Shown: positions 24,901 to 35,500 of the stretch, in pieces | Position numbering within the stretch: position 1 is the first letter of the stretch | Layout of the letters: each line of letters opens with the position of its first letter | DNA from: Glebionis coronaria | Lineage: Eukaryota; Streptophyta; Magnoliopsida; Asterales; Asteraceae | Direction of reading: 5' to 3' | DNA: 64,000 bases | Assembly (NCBI GenBank): GCA_025667525.1 | Contig: CM046878.1 | Span: forward strand, 78,037,696 to 78,101,695 | Program-made: the position numbers and the translations under genes | The notes under the pieces: model-generated | Database searches by the model: none | Told to the model about the DNA's origin: nothing | The model's input: only the letters and a program-made list of their open reading frames with translations

Positions 24901-25581
24901 AAAGATGTTGATGTCAGGCACTATAGTTCCATGATTGGATCATTGATGTATCTTACAGCCTCCAGACCTGACATCATGTTTGTTGTGTGTGCTTGTGCAC
25001 GCCATCAAGTTACTCCTAAGTAATGTCACCTTTATGCTGTGAAGCGGATCTTTAGGTACCTAAGATGCTATCCTAGTCTTGGTTTGTGGTACCCAAAGGA
25101 TTCACCATTGGAGCTGATTGCATATTCAGACAGTGACTATGGAGGTGATAAGTTTGATAGAAAATCCACAACTGGTGGATGTCAGTTTCTTGGGAGCAGG
25201 TTGATATCTTGGCAATGCAAGAAACAAACAGTGGTGGCTAATTCTACAACTGAAGCTGAGTATGTGGCTGCAGCTGCTTGTTGTGGACAAGTTTTGTGGA
25301 TTCAGAACCAGCTGTTGGACTATGGGTATAATTTCATGCATACCAAGATATTTGTTGACAATAACAGCACATTATGCATTATTAAGAATCCTGTACATCA
25401 TTCTAAAACTAAACACATAGAAATTAGACACCATTTTCTAAGAGATTGTTTTGAAAAAGGTTTAATACATCCAGATAGGGTTGACACAAAAGAAAATGTG
25501 TCAGATTTACTAACTAAACCTTTTGATGCTGGGAGGTTTCAATACTTAGTAACAAGTATTGGAATGATCAATCTCACATAA
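21982..25581 (+). pseudogene. Element B pol (protease, integrase, reverse transcriptase, RNase H), broken
   Basis: Pol processes, copies and integrates the element. Visible in order are protease DSGCSRHMTG (Asp at 22018), the pre-integrase block LWHRRLGHINF, the zinc site CVACLKGKQHK, the integrase catalytic triad (ITDDFSRF, SDNGGEF, NGVAERKSRTLIEAART), reverse transcriptase with YVDD at 24634-24645, and RNase H (YSDSDYGGD, TEAEYVA). All key residues are present. The frame is broken by shifts near 22505, 22690 and 23310-23345, a TAG at 23075 and a TAA at 25021. Gag and pol lie in different frames. A nonamer array lies in the spacer between integrase and reverse transcriptase. Confidence 0.93.
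23593..23715 (+). repeat. Nonamer array in pol
   Basis: Seven units start at 23593, 23614, 23635, 23650, 23671, 23686 and 23707, with spacings of 21, 21, 15, 21, 15 and 21. They lie in the low-complexity linker between integrase and reverse transcriptase and are translated as SADK/NVDN heptads. Confidence 0.9.
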
Positions 25582-25674
25582 TATGTGTTTTGGAGTCTTT
25601 TTGTAAAAGTATGTACAGGATAATGCATTGTTATTGGTCTTTTTGAGGATTTAGATTTTCCACTATATTTTTCT

Positions 25675-25793
25675 AACACTGACAAAGGTTGCTTGAACGC
25701 TGATAAGGGTTTTTGTAACGTTGTCAGCAATATATTTGTCTAACGCTGACAAAGCTTCCCTCAACGCTGTCATGTGTTATCGGGCCGTTGTCA
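25675..25793 (+). repeat. Noncoding nonamer array (1)
   Basis: Units start at 25675, 25696, 25717, 25742, 25763 and 25784, with spacings of 21, 21, 25, 21 and 21. The period is kept although the DNA is not translated. Confidence 0.88.
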
Positions 25794-26436
25794 GCAACAA
25801 TGTTAGTTTTATGGTTTTCAATCTAAATGTGCAGGTGGTGTTAGCAGTATACCATTGGATACAGAGTTGCTTATGGATCATTGGAGAAGCATTTGGGCAT
25901 GTTTTTGTTTATGGATGATGGTTGGAATTTTTAATTCCTATCTTGACATAAATTTTTTATGTTCATGCATATTTTTAGCAACTTATGTATCATAGTTTAA
26001 GGGGAGGTTTTAGGAACCTTTAGGATGTTTGGGTATCCATATGATACTCTTATCACAATTCTAGATTGTGTCCACAGGTGAGTATGAGTTAGTTTTACTA
26101 AATCATGAGGCACTGTAGCATGCAAAGTTGATATACTATGCATGCTGCCAAGACGTTTTTGGCCTAGAATTGGTTGTGGTCTGTTGGGAGACTTGGGAAT
26201 GATTTTGTTATGGGATTTACCTGGGAGTAACAAGGAATTTTATAAGGTAACTTAGTTGTTAAGAGTTTTGGTTAGCAAGGGACACTAGAGGACTGTTATG
26301 TCTATCTTGCATAAGCAAGTGTGCATAACTGGACAGTGCTTGCCGCCCTATAATAATTATCAGCTTTTTGGTTATCTTCTCTAGGATAAATTACTTTGTT
26401 AAGGTCATTTTTCATTTTTAAACATTTTTATTTTTA

Positions 26437-26556
26437 GACGCTGACAAGTATTTTTCCAAGCGTTGTTGTGACCAATTTAGACGCTGACATGGCTATGGCA
26501 AACGTTGACAAGAATATAGCCGTTGGGCGTTGATAGGTTATTTTTGACCGTTGACA
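26437..26556 (+). repeat. Noncoding nonamer array (2)
   Basis: Units start at 26437, 26459, 26480, 26501, 26526 and 26547, with spacings of 22, 21, 21, 25 and 21. Confidence 0.88.
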
Positions 26557-27703
26557 CTCGATGGGACCTACCCAGTTGTTACTTTTTGACATATTTTTAG
26601 GCCGTAATTTTGGGAGCTGATAACCTTCATTTAATGCATGAGATAAACTTATTCTTTTCAATATTTTCATGATTACATTTTGAAAATACTTGCCTATTTT
26701 TGGGCCAATCACATGCATTTTCTTCTCCTATATATTTGGCTCCTATTTTTAAACAGGGTACCTATTATTCTTGTCTAACACAATTTTCTCTTATCAACTT
26801 CATCTTCATCAATTATTTTAACAGCTTTCAACAATGGCACCAAAGTTTAAACCATCAGATTTTGAATTGGGGTTCAGAAGCCAACACAACATGGTCGCGT
26901 ATCTTGAAGCTGATGATGCTCTGTTTCCCCAATACACACAAATGGTGGCGTATTTGAACGCATCTCCTTTTAGGTATGCTCTTTCTCATGCACCGCTCAT
27001 TCCTGTCACACATATTAAACAGTTTTGGAACAATGTCAGTTCCTTAACAGTTAATAGAGTGACTACATTATCTTCTATTGTTCATGGAAGAACTTGGGTG
27101 GTTACTGAAGCTTTGGTACGCCAAGCTTTGCATCTTGATGATGCTGATGGTATAACCACCCTTCCCATTAGTGAAATAGAACAAGGACTAAGGGCTTTGG
27201 GTTATCCTTTTCCTGATGAAGTAACTTTAAATAAATATCATAAACAGGAGTTTCCCCCAGCCTGGAAGTACCTAATACATGTCCTCCTACAATGTTTGAG
27301 TCCCAAGTGCACTGCACACAATGAGATCAATAGATCTATTTCTAGTGCTATTGTGTGCATTGCTACTGGGCAAAAATTTAATTATTCCAAAATGATTTTT
27401 AAGGGCATGTGTAAAAATAAAGAGAACAAAATGACTTTAGCTTATCCCAGATTTTTACAAATGGTTTTTGATGTCCAAGGATACTGCACAAGGGATCATG
27501 ATGACTTATATGAGATCCCTGTGCAAAAGAAAGCAATTTTTATGAAGATGAACTCACCCCCACATCGTGACCTACCCTTAACCCAAGCTATGCTTGCTGT
27601 CATTGCAGCAGCACAACCCCAACCAGACGCCCAACCTCAAATTGACCCAATACCAGAACCATTACCTTCACTACAACATATGCAAATTGACCAAGAACCC
27701 TTC

Positions 27704-27754
27704 GACGCTGACACGTTAAATGTTGGCGTTGATGTGCCTATTTCAAACGTTGAC
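27704..27754 (+). repeat. Nonamer array in third frame (1)
   Basis: Units start at 27704, 27725 and 27746, with an exact 21-base period. Confidence 0.85.
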
Positions 27755-28426
27755 ACACAACCTTCACAGACCCAAACACCCCTTAACCAACCCACATCCA
27801 CCCAATCCACATCATCATCTCCACCCACACAATATAGGTTACAAAAACGCCAAAGGACTACTAGAGTGTTCTCCTCTAGTGGTCCTAGCCATGTAGCATA
27901 GAGAACCACCACCACAAGTGTGGTTGGTGTTATGGATGAGGCTGGGACTATTGGTTCTGGCTTAGAAGCTGGCCAAGGCAGTCCCACCATCATTAAGACC
28001 TCATCCATGCCCAATGAATCTGACTTGGGAGGTCAAATACCCATTTTAGAAGAGGGCAGATTAGAACCAATGACCCTGATGGAATTGACGGCTGTCTGCA
28101 TGAGCTTGCAAAAGCAAAATGCAGACTTGGTACAAGTTGTCAGCACACAAGGCCTTGAACTCAAGCAATTGAGGGAGAGGATTGTTATTTTGGAGATTGC
28201 TAGTACAAGGAGAGGGATGTAGGAATCTTCCAAAGGGGAGGATGAACAAATAAATGTGAGTGATAACGGCATCCATGATGGTCAATCTTTGGATGTTGCT
28301 GAGGCCCTAACAAGTTTGAAGAAACAGACATGTTTTGATACGTCTCTAGTCTCTCCTACAAACTTAAATTTATCATTTACAGCCATGTTGGAGGAAATTG
28401 CAAAAGGTGCTGAGGCAGGAAATTTG

Positions 28427-28498
28427 AGCGTTGACAAGGAGAATTTGAACGCTGACATGAGTATCTTGGGCGCTGACAAAGCAGAATTGGGCGTTGAC
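28427..28498 (+). repeat. Nonamer array in third frame (2)
   Basis: Units start at 28427, 28448, 28469 and 28490, with an exact 21-base period, translated as SVDKENL, NADMSIL, GADKAEL, GVDR. Confidence 0.9.
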
Positions 28499-29939
28499 AG
28501 ACCTGCAAATGAGGTTGATGTATCCCAATCATCATCCATCATCAAAGAGGTTTCTTCACAGGTATTACCATCTACCTTACCAATAATTGATCCATTAGAT
28601 AAGGGTAAGGGTATTATGGTAGAAGAGGTTGTTCCAAAGAATGCAGCACATATTGAGTTTGATAGAAAGTTGGCTGCACAAATTGTGGAACAAGAAAGAA
28701 AGGAGGTGAGAGAGTCACCATTTGTTGTCACTTCAAAAGAGCAAGAAGGAAGTGATGAAGCTAGCCCATAATCAAGTGTTATGATCATAGAACAGCCAGA
28801 AAGACTTGAGTATGGAGATGAGTTGGCCAAGGAGAAATTGAGAGAGTTGAAATTGCAGGTTGATTTTGATATGCCAGAGGTGGTTCAAATGTATCATGCT
28901 TGGGAAGATAGGTGTATGGATAATCCACACTTGACCATTTCAGATCAGATATGGGGTTTGGAGATTCTTCTCAGAGTACAAAAGGATTGCAAGGTCATTT
29001 TGAAACATAAAGCAAGCAATGTTCTCTCATAGTTGAAAAGGGATAGAAGGGAGTTGTACTGCATGTTGCCCAGGTGTCATGGAACAGGGTGGACTTACAA
29101 GAAGTTGATGGCATTGACATTTAATGAGTTGGAATGTAGAGCTTATCCCATTTGGGTTAGAGTGCAGGAAGCAAACACTCTAAGACTTCTTTCTGATGAA
29201 AGAAAAGAAGAACTTGCAGAGGAAATGGAGCTCAAGAAAGCAATGTTTGTTCCCAGACCAGTGAAAAAGGGAGTTCCTCTTGAGTTTCCCAAAGATATGG
29301 ATCCATTACATCCAAGTGAAGCTGTCATAAGAAAAAGCCTCAAGCTCTCACCATTAGAAGCTTCAGATATGGTACAAGTGTTACCACTTGATTCCAGAAA
29401 CCCAATTGTAAGCTATGAAGAAGATGAATGTGGGTTTTGGAAGATTGGCAGTTATGGAAAAGAGGTTCACACTTTTACCACCCTTATATCTTTGTTTGCA
29501 AGTTTTGACAGAGAAGACTTGGTAGACCTATGGAGGTTGTTAGAGGCCAAGTATGAGGCTGAAGCACCAACTTCAGCCAATGGAATAAAACTGTGGTCCA
29601 CATTCAAGAGAATGTGTGGACCAAAAGATGAGGATCCTGCTATTTGGAAGGATCTTGAAGATGATCTCAGTGGTCTCCAATGGAGATTGTATTCAGCTGC
29701 TGGTGTTTATTATTTGAGTTCTACAAAGTTTGCTGAGTATCTACTTGTGGATGGTCAGTATTTCATGTCCAAGGATATTTTGGAGAAGATGAAGAACACT
29801 CAGCTGGAAATTGATTATTCAAGTGACGTGGCAAAAGACTTGATTAGATTTATTTATTACCAATATGAGAAGGTTTGTAAGATTCCTCCTAGTTCTTAAT
29901 GTTTATTCAGAAACTTGATCATTGGAGTAGATATCAAGT

Positions 29940-29951
29940 TTAGGGGAGGAT
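29940..29951 (+). promoter_or_regulatory. Element B polypurine tract
   Basis: TTAGGGGAGGAT immediately precedes the 3' LTR. Confidence 0.85.
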
Positions 29952-30446
29952 TGTTGGGAATAAATTATAGCCAGTCTACTTGAGCGCTGACAAGAGTAAA
30001 ACAAGCGTTGACAGGAGTAAAACAAACGCTGACAGCTCAAGCGTTGATACATTGAAGACAAGCACTGATGGAAAGATATACTCTACGCGTTTATTGTATT
30101 CTAGATTACTTCTAGTAAAGATAGGAACAACAATGTATTTTCTATATTTATCTTTACCTAGAATAGTTGATACGTAGATTATTGTACAAGGCTTCTTATG
30201 TCTATAAAAGAAGACCTTTAGGTTAATGTTCAATATAAGTTTTTATACGTAAACTACTTTCATTGTAAGCAAGTTTGATATCATTAATCAAAGTGAAAGT
30301 TTGTTTATATCATTGTGTTCTTGTTTAAGTGTTAATTCCGCATAACACTTAGATTGTCATATACATATACAAAGGTTTCTCTAAGTGTATTACTTGATCT
30401 AATCTCGTATACATAAAGCTAAATCGATCTAAGTTTGGGATCAACA
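29952..30446 (+). repeat. Element B 3' LTR
   Basis: This 495-bp copy differs from the 5' LTR at three sites. Nonamer units start at 29983, 30004, 30025 and 30040. Confidence 0.96.
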
Positions 30447-30451
30447 ACCTT

Positions 30452-31750
30452 ATTAAGTACAAAATTTCAATTCCAAAAAATCTTAGTAAAACAGTAAAAA
30501 AAAGCATACGATTCAAGAACACCATCAAAGTTTTGACCACCTCATGCTGCAAAATAGAAAAAATCGAAAGAATAATCTTCCAACTTGATTGAAGTCATTA
30601 ACATATTTTTTAATCTCTAAGATGATATAAATCAAGACCTACCTTCAAAACCCATTTTTTAACATTAAAGCATCTCAGTGTGTGCTTCTGCTGCCTTCTT
30701 CTTGATCTTGGATACAACGCAATCATGTTCCTTTGTAGTAATAGGAACACCATTGTTTGTAATTATTTTTTTGGCAATTTCGTCCAGCATTTATGCTTTA
30801 AACTTATCTCTTGTAGATTAAAAAACATAACACATCAAATGATCAAAACAAAATGAGTTGATATCTTGCAGCAATAAGTTTTTCCCTTGCTTCCTTAATC
30901 TTTTCAGCAAACATGACACATAAGATATAAAACACTTAAAAATCATCTATAACATTCTTGTTTTCGGGACATGAGTATCAATCCTAATAGTCATAAGACT
31001 ACATAGAACATATCATATAGTATAAAGAAAATCTAAAACAACCATTTATGAATAATCTTAGAAAGAAAACACAAAAAGTATAAACCAATTCCATAAACCC
31101 TCTAAATCATCAAATCCAAAACAAAACATATTTGAAGCGAGACTGAAACTATTATCATAAAAAACTCCTAACATCGTCACATTCCCACCACGAAAGGACG
31201 ACACAAAGAGCAAATAATGGGGAGTGGGTTTATGAGATTAAGGTTAGAGATATATGATCGAAAATAAAATCAATCAAATCCCCTAAAATAAGGGTGGAGG
31301 CAATTAGGTTGTGTGTGTATTAGGTTAAAAAGAGGAGTAAAAGAAAACATACCGGCCAATCAAATCACCACAGATCACAAACGTCATAAAACTTCAAATA
31401 CGCATATCCAGATCACCCGTAAAGAAAACAGCCACCTAACCTCGCCGACGTCGCCTGCCGACCATCAAATCCGCACACCATGAACGGTGGCAACGAAGAA
31501 GCCGACGGCAACGAAGTAGGTTGTTACATGTGGGTATGTGGTATGAACCACCAAGAATAAATACCTAAATCACATGAGATGAGATATCATAAACCAACGC
31601 GTGATGATATGTGGTGGCAGATGTGGTGGCGGCTGCCACTTGAAAGATGGAGGTCGTGTATCTCATTTTTAGGGTTTTGAGAGAGAGAAGATGGAGGCTG
31701 CGACATTTGTATATGTGTGTTTTCAATTATATCATTGAAGTTTAAAAAAG
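30452..31750 (-). other. Exon-like relics on the minus strand, unidentified
   Basis: Minus-strand stretches read QHEVVKTLMVFLNRM (about 30550), MLDEIAKKIITNNG and HDCVVSKIKKKAAEAHTEML (about 30790-30670), and MFAEKIKEAREKLIAA (about 30915). They are lysine-rich, with one in-frame stop and imperfect splice sites. At 31470-31730 a CT-rich leader with AAACCCTAAAAATG looks like a plant 5' untranslated region on the same strand. They could be exons of one decayed gene, perhaps continuing with the pieces at 18373-18533 and 9236-9400. I do not recognise it. Confidence 0.25.
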
Positions 31751-33085
31751 TCAGAACTTAAAAATGGAAAGTTAGGAAAAGATTCCTATACTTTCCTTTC
31801 TAAATTCCTATGTTTTCCTAGATAAGTGTACTTAAAAAAAGTTGTTCCTCCTTTATTTATAGTAGGGATGTGTGTTAAGGAAATAAACACAAAAAACTAT
31901 TCTACCATTCAACATCTTCTAACAATAGCTTATTTGATATAAGATTATTTATCATTCACTCTCGTATCTAACCTAAAATCTTATATAAGTGAACATGATT
32001 GAAAGTATTTATCTCATTATTTACAAAGCAAGCAAACACAAAAATTGTTTCAAGAAGTAGCTATTTTTAAGCTAATCCCAAACACCGTTTATATGTACAA
32101 CAACAATATTGAATCCTGTCAGTCCGTAGCCCTACTATCCCTACCTAGATATTCATACCCCTGCCCCTACCTACAAGGTAAACCGAGAGTTGGGAGACTA
32201 CTTGGAAGGAAATGTTCATGTCCTATGTATCAATACTCAATATCTAGTTTCATCCATAGCTACTAAGTCGCTATGCAAGTACGTGCAAATGCATCATCTT
32301 TAAAAGGTAAAGATGACATCATATTTTAGTACTGTGTGCATTTGAAAGTGAACATTTATTAGTTATACGCCATAATATGGTGTATCAATATTAAATACAC
32401 CCGGGGATGGCAAGAAATGTTCATGGGATACTTCAGTTAGGCGGCATATATGTGACCCTACTAGTAACCTGAACATGGAAAATCTCATCCGTCTAATACG
32501 CTCTATCAATGTATATACAATAATTAAGCTTATATAGCGGGTGCATGGTTTATATACTTTCTGGCTTATATATAATAAGTAGGGTCGTCCGTGATTTGTG
32601 GTGGCCCTAGGCAAGGTTAACTGTTAGTCCTCTGAACACCTTTTTAACCTCTTTTTAGCATCACAAAGACCTAGAACGTTCAATTGGTCTACACCATTTT
32701 AGAGCATCCGTATGCATTTTGTGGGTTCCATCCTTAAGCTATTCACTTTAGTATCTGGTCCAAAACGACTCATTTTGTTAAACACATTCGCCCTAACACA
32801 CAAGTATCACTCTTTTTGAGTGTCTATTCCCTTGTGAATCCGCATGTAGTTTAATGACATTTTCTAAACTAAAATTCAGTAATCGAAAATTAGGTAGAAT
32901 AACATCAGGGGGAAAATAGGTCATTTAGATTCATGCATAAGTAAATGATCCTTGGTGAATCTTCTTGGTTAAGCCCTTCTCATGATACATTAATTTAATG
33001 CACAAAGGTGGTCGAATTGGTCTAATCCAAGACTGTGATATAATCACAATAGACATCAGAAAGAAGAGAATGGGCGTTCAATAAC
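31751..33085. other. Gene-free spacer
   Basis: AT-rich sequence without a frame or repeat I can support. It ends at the TGTTGAGAATATAAG start of the element C LTR. Confidence 0.5.
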
Positions 33086-33172
33086 TGTTGAGAATATAAG
33101 ACCAAACCTGGAGGACTAATTTTGACTATAGATAAAGATGGAGGGGGAGTGATTCTACTAGAGTGCCAAGTT
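33086..33172 (+). repeat. Element C 5' LTR, left part (split by CACTA insertion)
   Basis: This part starts TGTTGAGAATATAAG and runs 87 bases to the GTT at 33170-33172, where the CACTA element begins. The continuation at 53370 completes an LTR of about 403 bases that ends in ACA just before a primer-site-like sequence. Joining the two parts across the CACTA explains both otherwise orphan pieces. Confidence 0.8.
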
Positions 33173-33480
33173 CACTACTACAAAAAAGTCCATGGAGACT
33201 GGTCCAAAAAGGCAATAGAGACTGGTTTTGTAGGACGTCTCTATGTGGAGGATCTCCTTGCTCGAAACATAAAGAGACTGGTTTTGAAACCAGTCTCTAT
33301 TAAAAGAATAGACACTGGTTATCTTCATAAAAACAAGTCTCTTTAGAGATTGGTCTCCATACTAATCTCCAAAAAAGCAGTCTTTTTAAGAGCATCTAAC
33401 CAGTCTTTTTATGGAATAAAAAAATGTGTTTTTTTTTAAAAACCAGTCTCTTTTTACTTAGTCTTTTTTAAAAAAAACTG
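33173..33480. repeat. CACTA left terminus and subterminal repeats
   Basis: The terminal CACTACTACAAAAAAG is followed by repeated GAGACTGGT/ACCAGTCTC units. One pair forms a perfect hairpin, AGAGACTGGTTT with its reverse complement and a two-base loop, near 33274-33299. Confidence 0.92.
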
Positions 33481-34322
33481 GAATTTTTATTAAATTCCAA
33501 ATTTTACAAATTTAACCCTCTACAATGGAATAATGTAAATACAAGAATTATATAAAAAAACTAAATTAAAGGACTTGAATTGTCATAAACAACAAATGTA
33601 TGTAAATAAAGAGAACTTTATTAATTGGAAGGATTAAAATTGTCAAATACATATTTCGAATCAAATGTGTTTTTATTAAACTTGTCGCCACAATGTAAAC
33701 CAAGCTCCAACAATCACGTTCAACTCTTTCTTATCCTTGTAGGCATTATGTTACACAGAAGTATACAAAATATTTAGACTAACATAAAAACAACCTAACA
33801 GCAGCTAAAATAACCAAACATATATGTAAATAGCCAAACATCGAAAACAAGCAAACTACTCACTTACAGCCTAGCAAATAAGAGAAAATCATAACATTGC
33901 ATTTAATTTTAATGCGACAAAGAAACATACCCCAAGCTTTTGTGCCTTCTGGTTAATGTAGACACCTTTTTGTGAGTGTGTATCTTCAAGAAGAACTTAA
34001 AAGCTAACTGGGCCACCTGTTTCCCTTTCCTGCAACAAGTATTGTAACTGAGTTGATAATATAAACCATAAATAAAAAAAATGTTTAATTTTACATGTTT
34101 ACCTTGTTTAACCTATGTTGAGTCATTGTTATTGACCCACATGTATGCTTCGGTTTTGAAAGTTTCTTTTCCATACTTTTCTGCAACAGAGAAATGAAAA
34201 GAGATGATATCAGCACACTCATCGGGAACTTAAATGAAAGGAAGTAAATAACTCATTAGCAGGATCTCGGTAGTCAATTCAGCTATCATAAAAAAAATCA
34301 AATTCTGACAGTGTTCAATAAC

Positions 34323-35500
34323 CTTCTCAATCTCTGCATACTGAATCTTCTTCTCCAGCCCACTGATCTTTCAAGAAGACAAATGTCATAGGAGGAAGCC
34401 TTTGGTCCTTCAAATACTGCACAAGACAAATAATCATAAAATTATGTTAACCAGCTGTAGTTACTAAACACAATAAGTGCAAGCTTATAACAGTAACAAC
34501 AATATAATACCTTGATGCATTCTTTTCCTGTCTGATCATTATCAACAACTACAGCATCCATAAATCTGCCCATAGCAACGGTAACAGCAAGATTGTATTT
34601 CTTCTATGTAGGTCTGCAAAGTTCAGTCATACGACCATGAACACCAGGAAAAAGACGTCTGAGAGCCTCAACTGCTTGTGACAACTTTCCATCCCTTTCA
34701 TTTTCATGTTTGTCAGCCTTCAATTCACGTAACTGATTCTCCAATTCACTTATCTTTGTCCTCAACATCTCATATTTTTCTCTGCATAAGAACCACATGT
34801 GTCAAGACTCAGGACTACCAGAACTAATACATCTTTAATAGAAAAATGTCAAATCGCCTACTTGGAATCTCCAAGTTTCTTCCGGACATCATTTTGTTCC
34901 TTTATGAGCTTTTTGAGCTCTTCATTATGTTTGCCGGTTGCCTCTACAATCTTCTTGAGCCTACTTTGCATTGTTTCTGTTGTGACTCGAGTTCTTGATT
35001 TCTACTCTCCAACTGCTGGAGATTCTCTTCCAAATTCTTTTGAGCTTCCAGGTCAGCATGGTGTTCCCTATCTTGAACCTCTTTCTCGTCCTGTAACTTA
35101 GCAGTTTTCATACCAGCTTCCTCCTTACTGCAGAAAGAAAGCTTTAAGAATTAACTGGCCATATCTTGAGATGGTTTTGCTCTTAAAATCATCAAGTGCA
35201 AAAAAAGGATGACAAAAAGACGTATGAAACCACTAACAGTTAGTAAATATGGTATGTCTACTTTGAACCTTTTGTTCTTTATAGGTCAACTCAACGAATA
35301 AAAACCATACAAGTTATAACCGAGACTATAGTAGTTACAAACATATTTTTGAGCTCCAAACTCACACATTCTATATCAAAGGCATGTTTGCAATAACAAC
35401 AGATAGATAAGTACTTACATGCGATTATAAGCCTCCAACTGATCATCACCTAAATGAAGCTTCCCCCCTTCAGCTTGACTATTTGTTTGTAAGTTCTCAT
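34323..35500 (-). pseudogene. SMC1: SMC1 (cohesin) fragment captured by the CACTA element
   Basis: SMC1 is the cohesin ATPase subunit that holds sister chromatids together. Five exon blocks on the minus strand (35500-35419, 35127-34862, 34781-34511, 34416-34323, the last one chimeric) have GT and AG borders. They encode the coiled coil before the hinge (IKEEAGMKTAKLQDEKEV, NLEENLQQLESRNQELESQ) and the first half of the hinge ([58 protein letters not shown]). The reading IKEEAG is restored across an intron. After LKDQ the sequence jumps, in another frame, to SGLEKKIQYAEIEK from the second coiled coil, so the rest of the hinge is deleted. A TAG at 34604 and a frameshift near 34980 break it. Neither ATPase head is present. 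Confidence 0.9.

Larger units (their letters stand above)
25582..26833 (+). other. Element B untranslated gap between pol and third frame
   Basis: A 1.25-kb region without a convincing frame. It contains two nonamer arrays (25675-25793 and 26437-26556). It could hold a promoter or splice acceptor for the downstream frame. The phrase CCTATATATTTGG near 26730 could be a TATA box about 100 bases before the ATG at 26834, which is an inference. Confidence 0.5.
26834..29899 (+). pseudogene. Element B third reading frame (envelope position), unknown function
   Basis: This frame of about 1020 codons starts at ATG 26834 (MAPKFKPSDFELGF) after pol and ends at TAA 29897, 52 bases before the 3' LTR. The N-terminal 200 residues are globular (FWNNVSSL, VTEALVRQALHLDDADG, LRALGYPFPDE). 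A Pro/Gln/Ser-rich middle follows, then a charged, partly coiled-coil C-terminal part (ERLEYGDELAKEKLRELKLQ). I see no signal peptide or clear transmembrane helix, so an envelope role is not supported by sequence. Similar frames accompany SIRE-like elements in composites and are usually called hypothetical. Four premature stops (TAG 27899, 28220, 29030 and TAA 28769) occur with no frameshift. Two nonamer arrays lie inside. Confidence 0.75.
18534..30446 (+). mobile_element. SIRE/Maximus-like Copia retrotransposon, 11.9 kb (element B)
   Basis: Complete LTR-to-LTR element. The 495-bp LTRs (18534-19028 and 29952-30446) start TGTTGGGAAT, end GGGATCAACA and differ at three sites. The flanking bases ACCTT occur on both sides (18529-18533 and 30447-30451), a perfect 5-bp target duplication. 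Inside, in order, are the primer site, gag, protease, integrase, reverse transcriptase, RNase H, a 1.25-kb gap, a third reading frame and a purine tract. Integrase before reverse transcriptase defines Copia; the long gag and third frame fit SIRE/Maximus. All frames carry stops, so it is defective despite the young-looking LTRs. Its most unusual property is the dispersed 21-bp-spaced nonamer ACGYTGACA. Confidence 0.96.

Noticed and set aside
33122..33346. Open frame across the CACTA left end
   Set aside because: It spans the boundary between the element C LTR and the transposon terminus and is made of subterminal repeats.
34799..35101. Plus-strand open frame of 100 codons
   Set aside because: It is the antisense of SMC1 exons on the minus strand.
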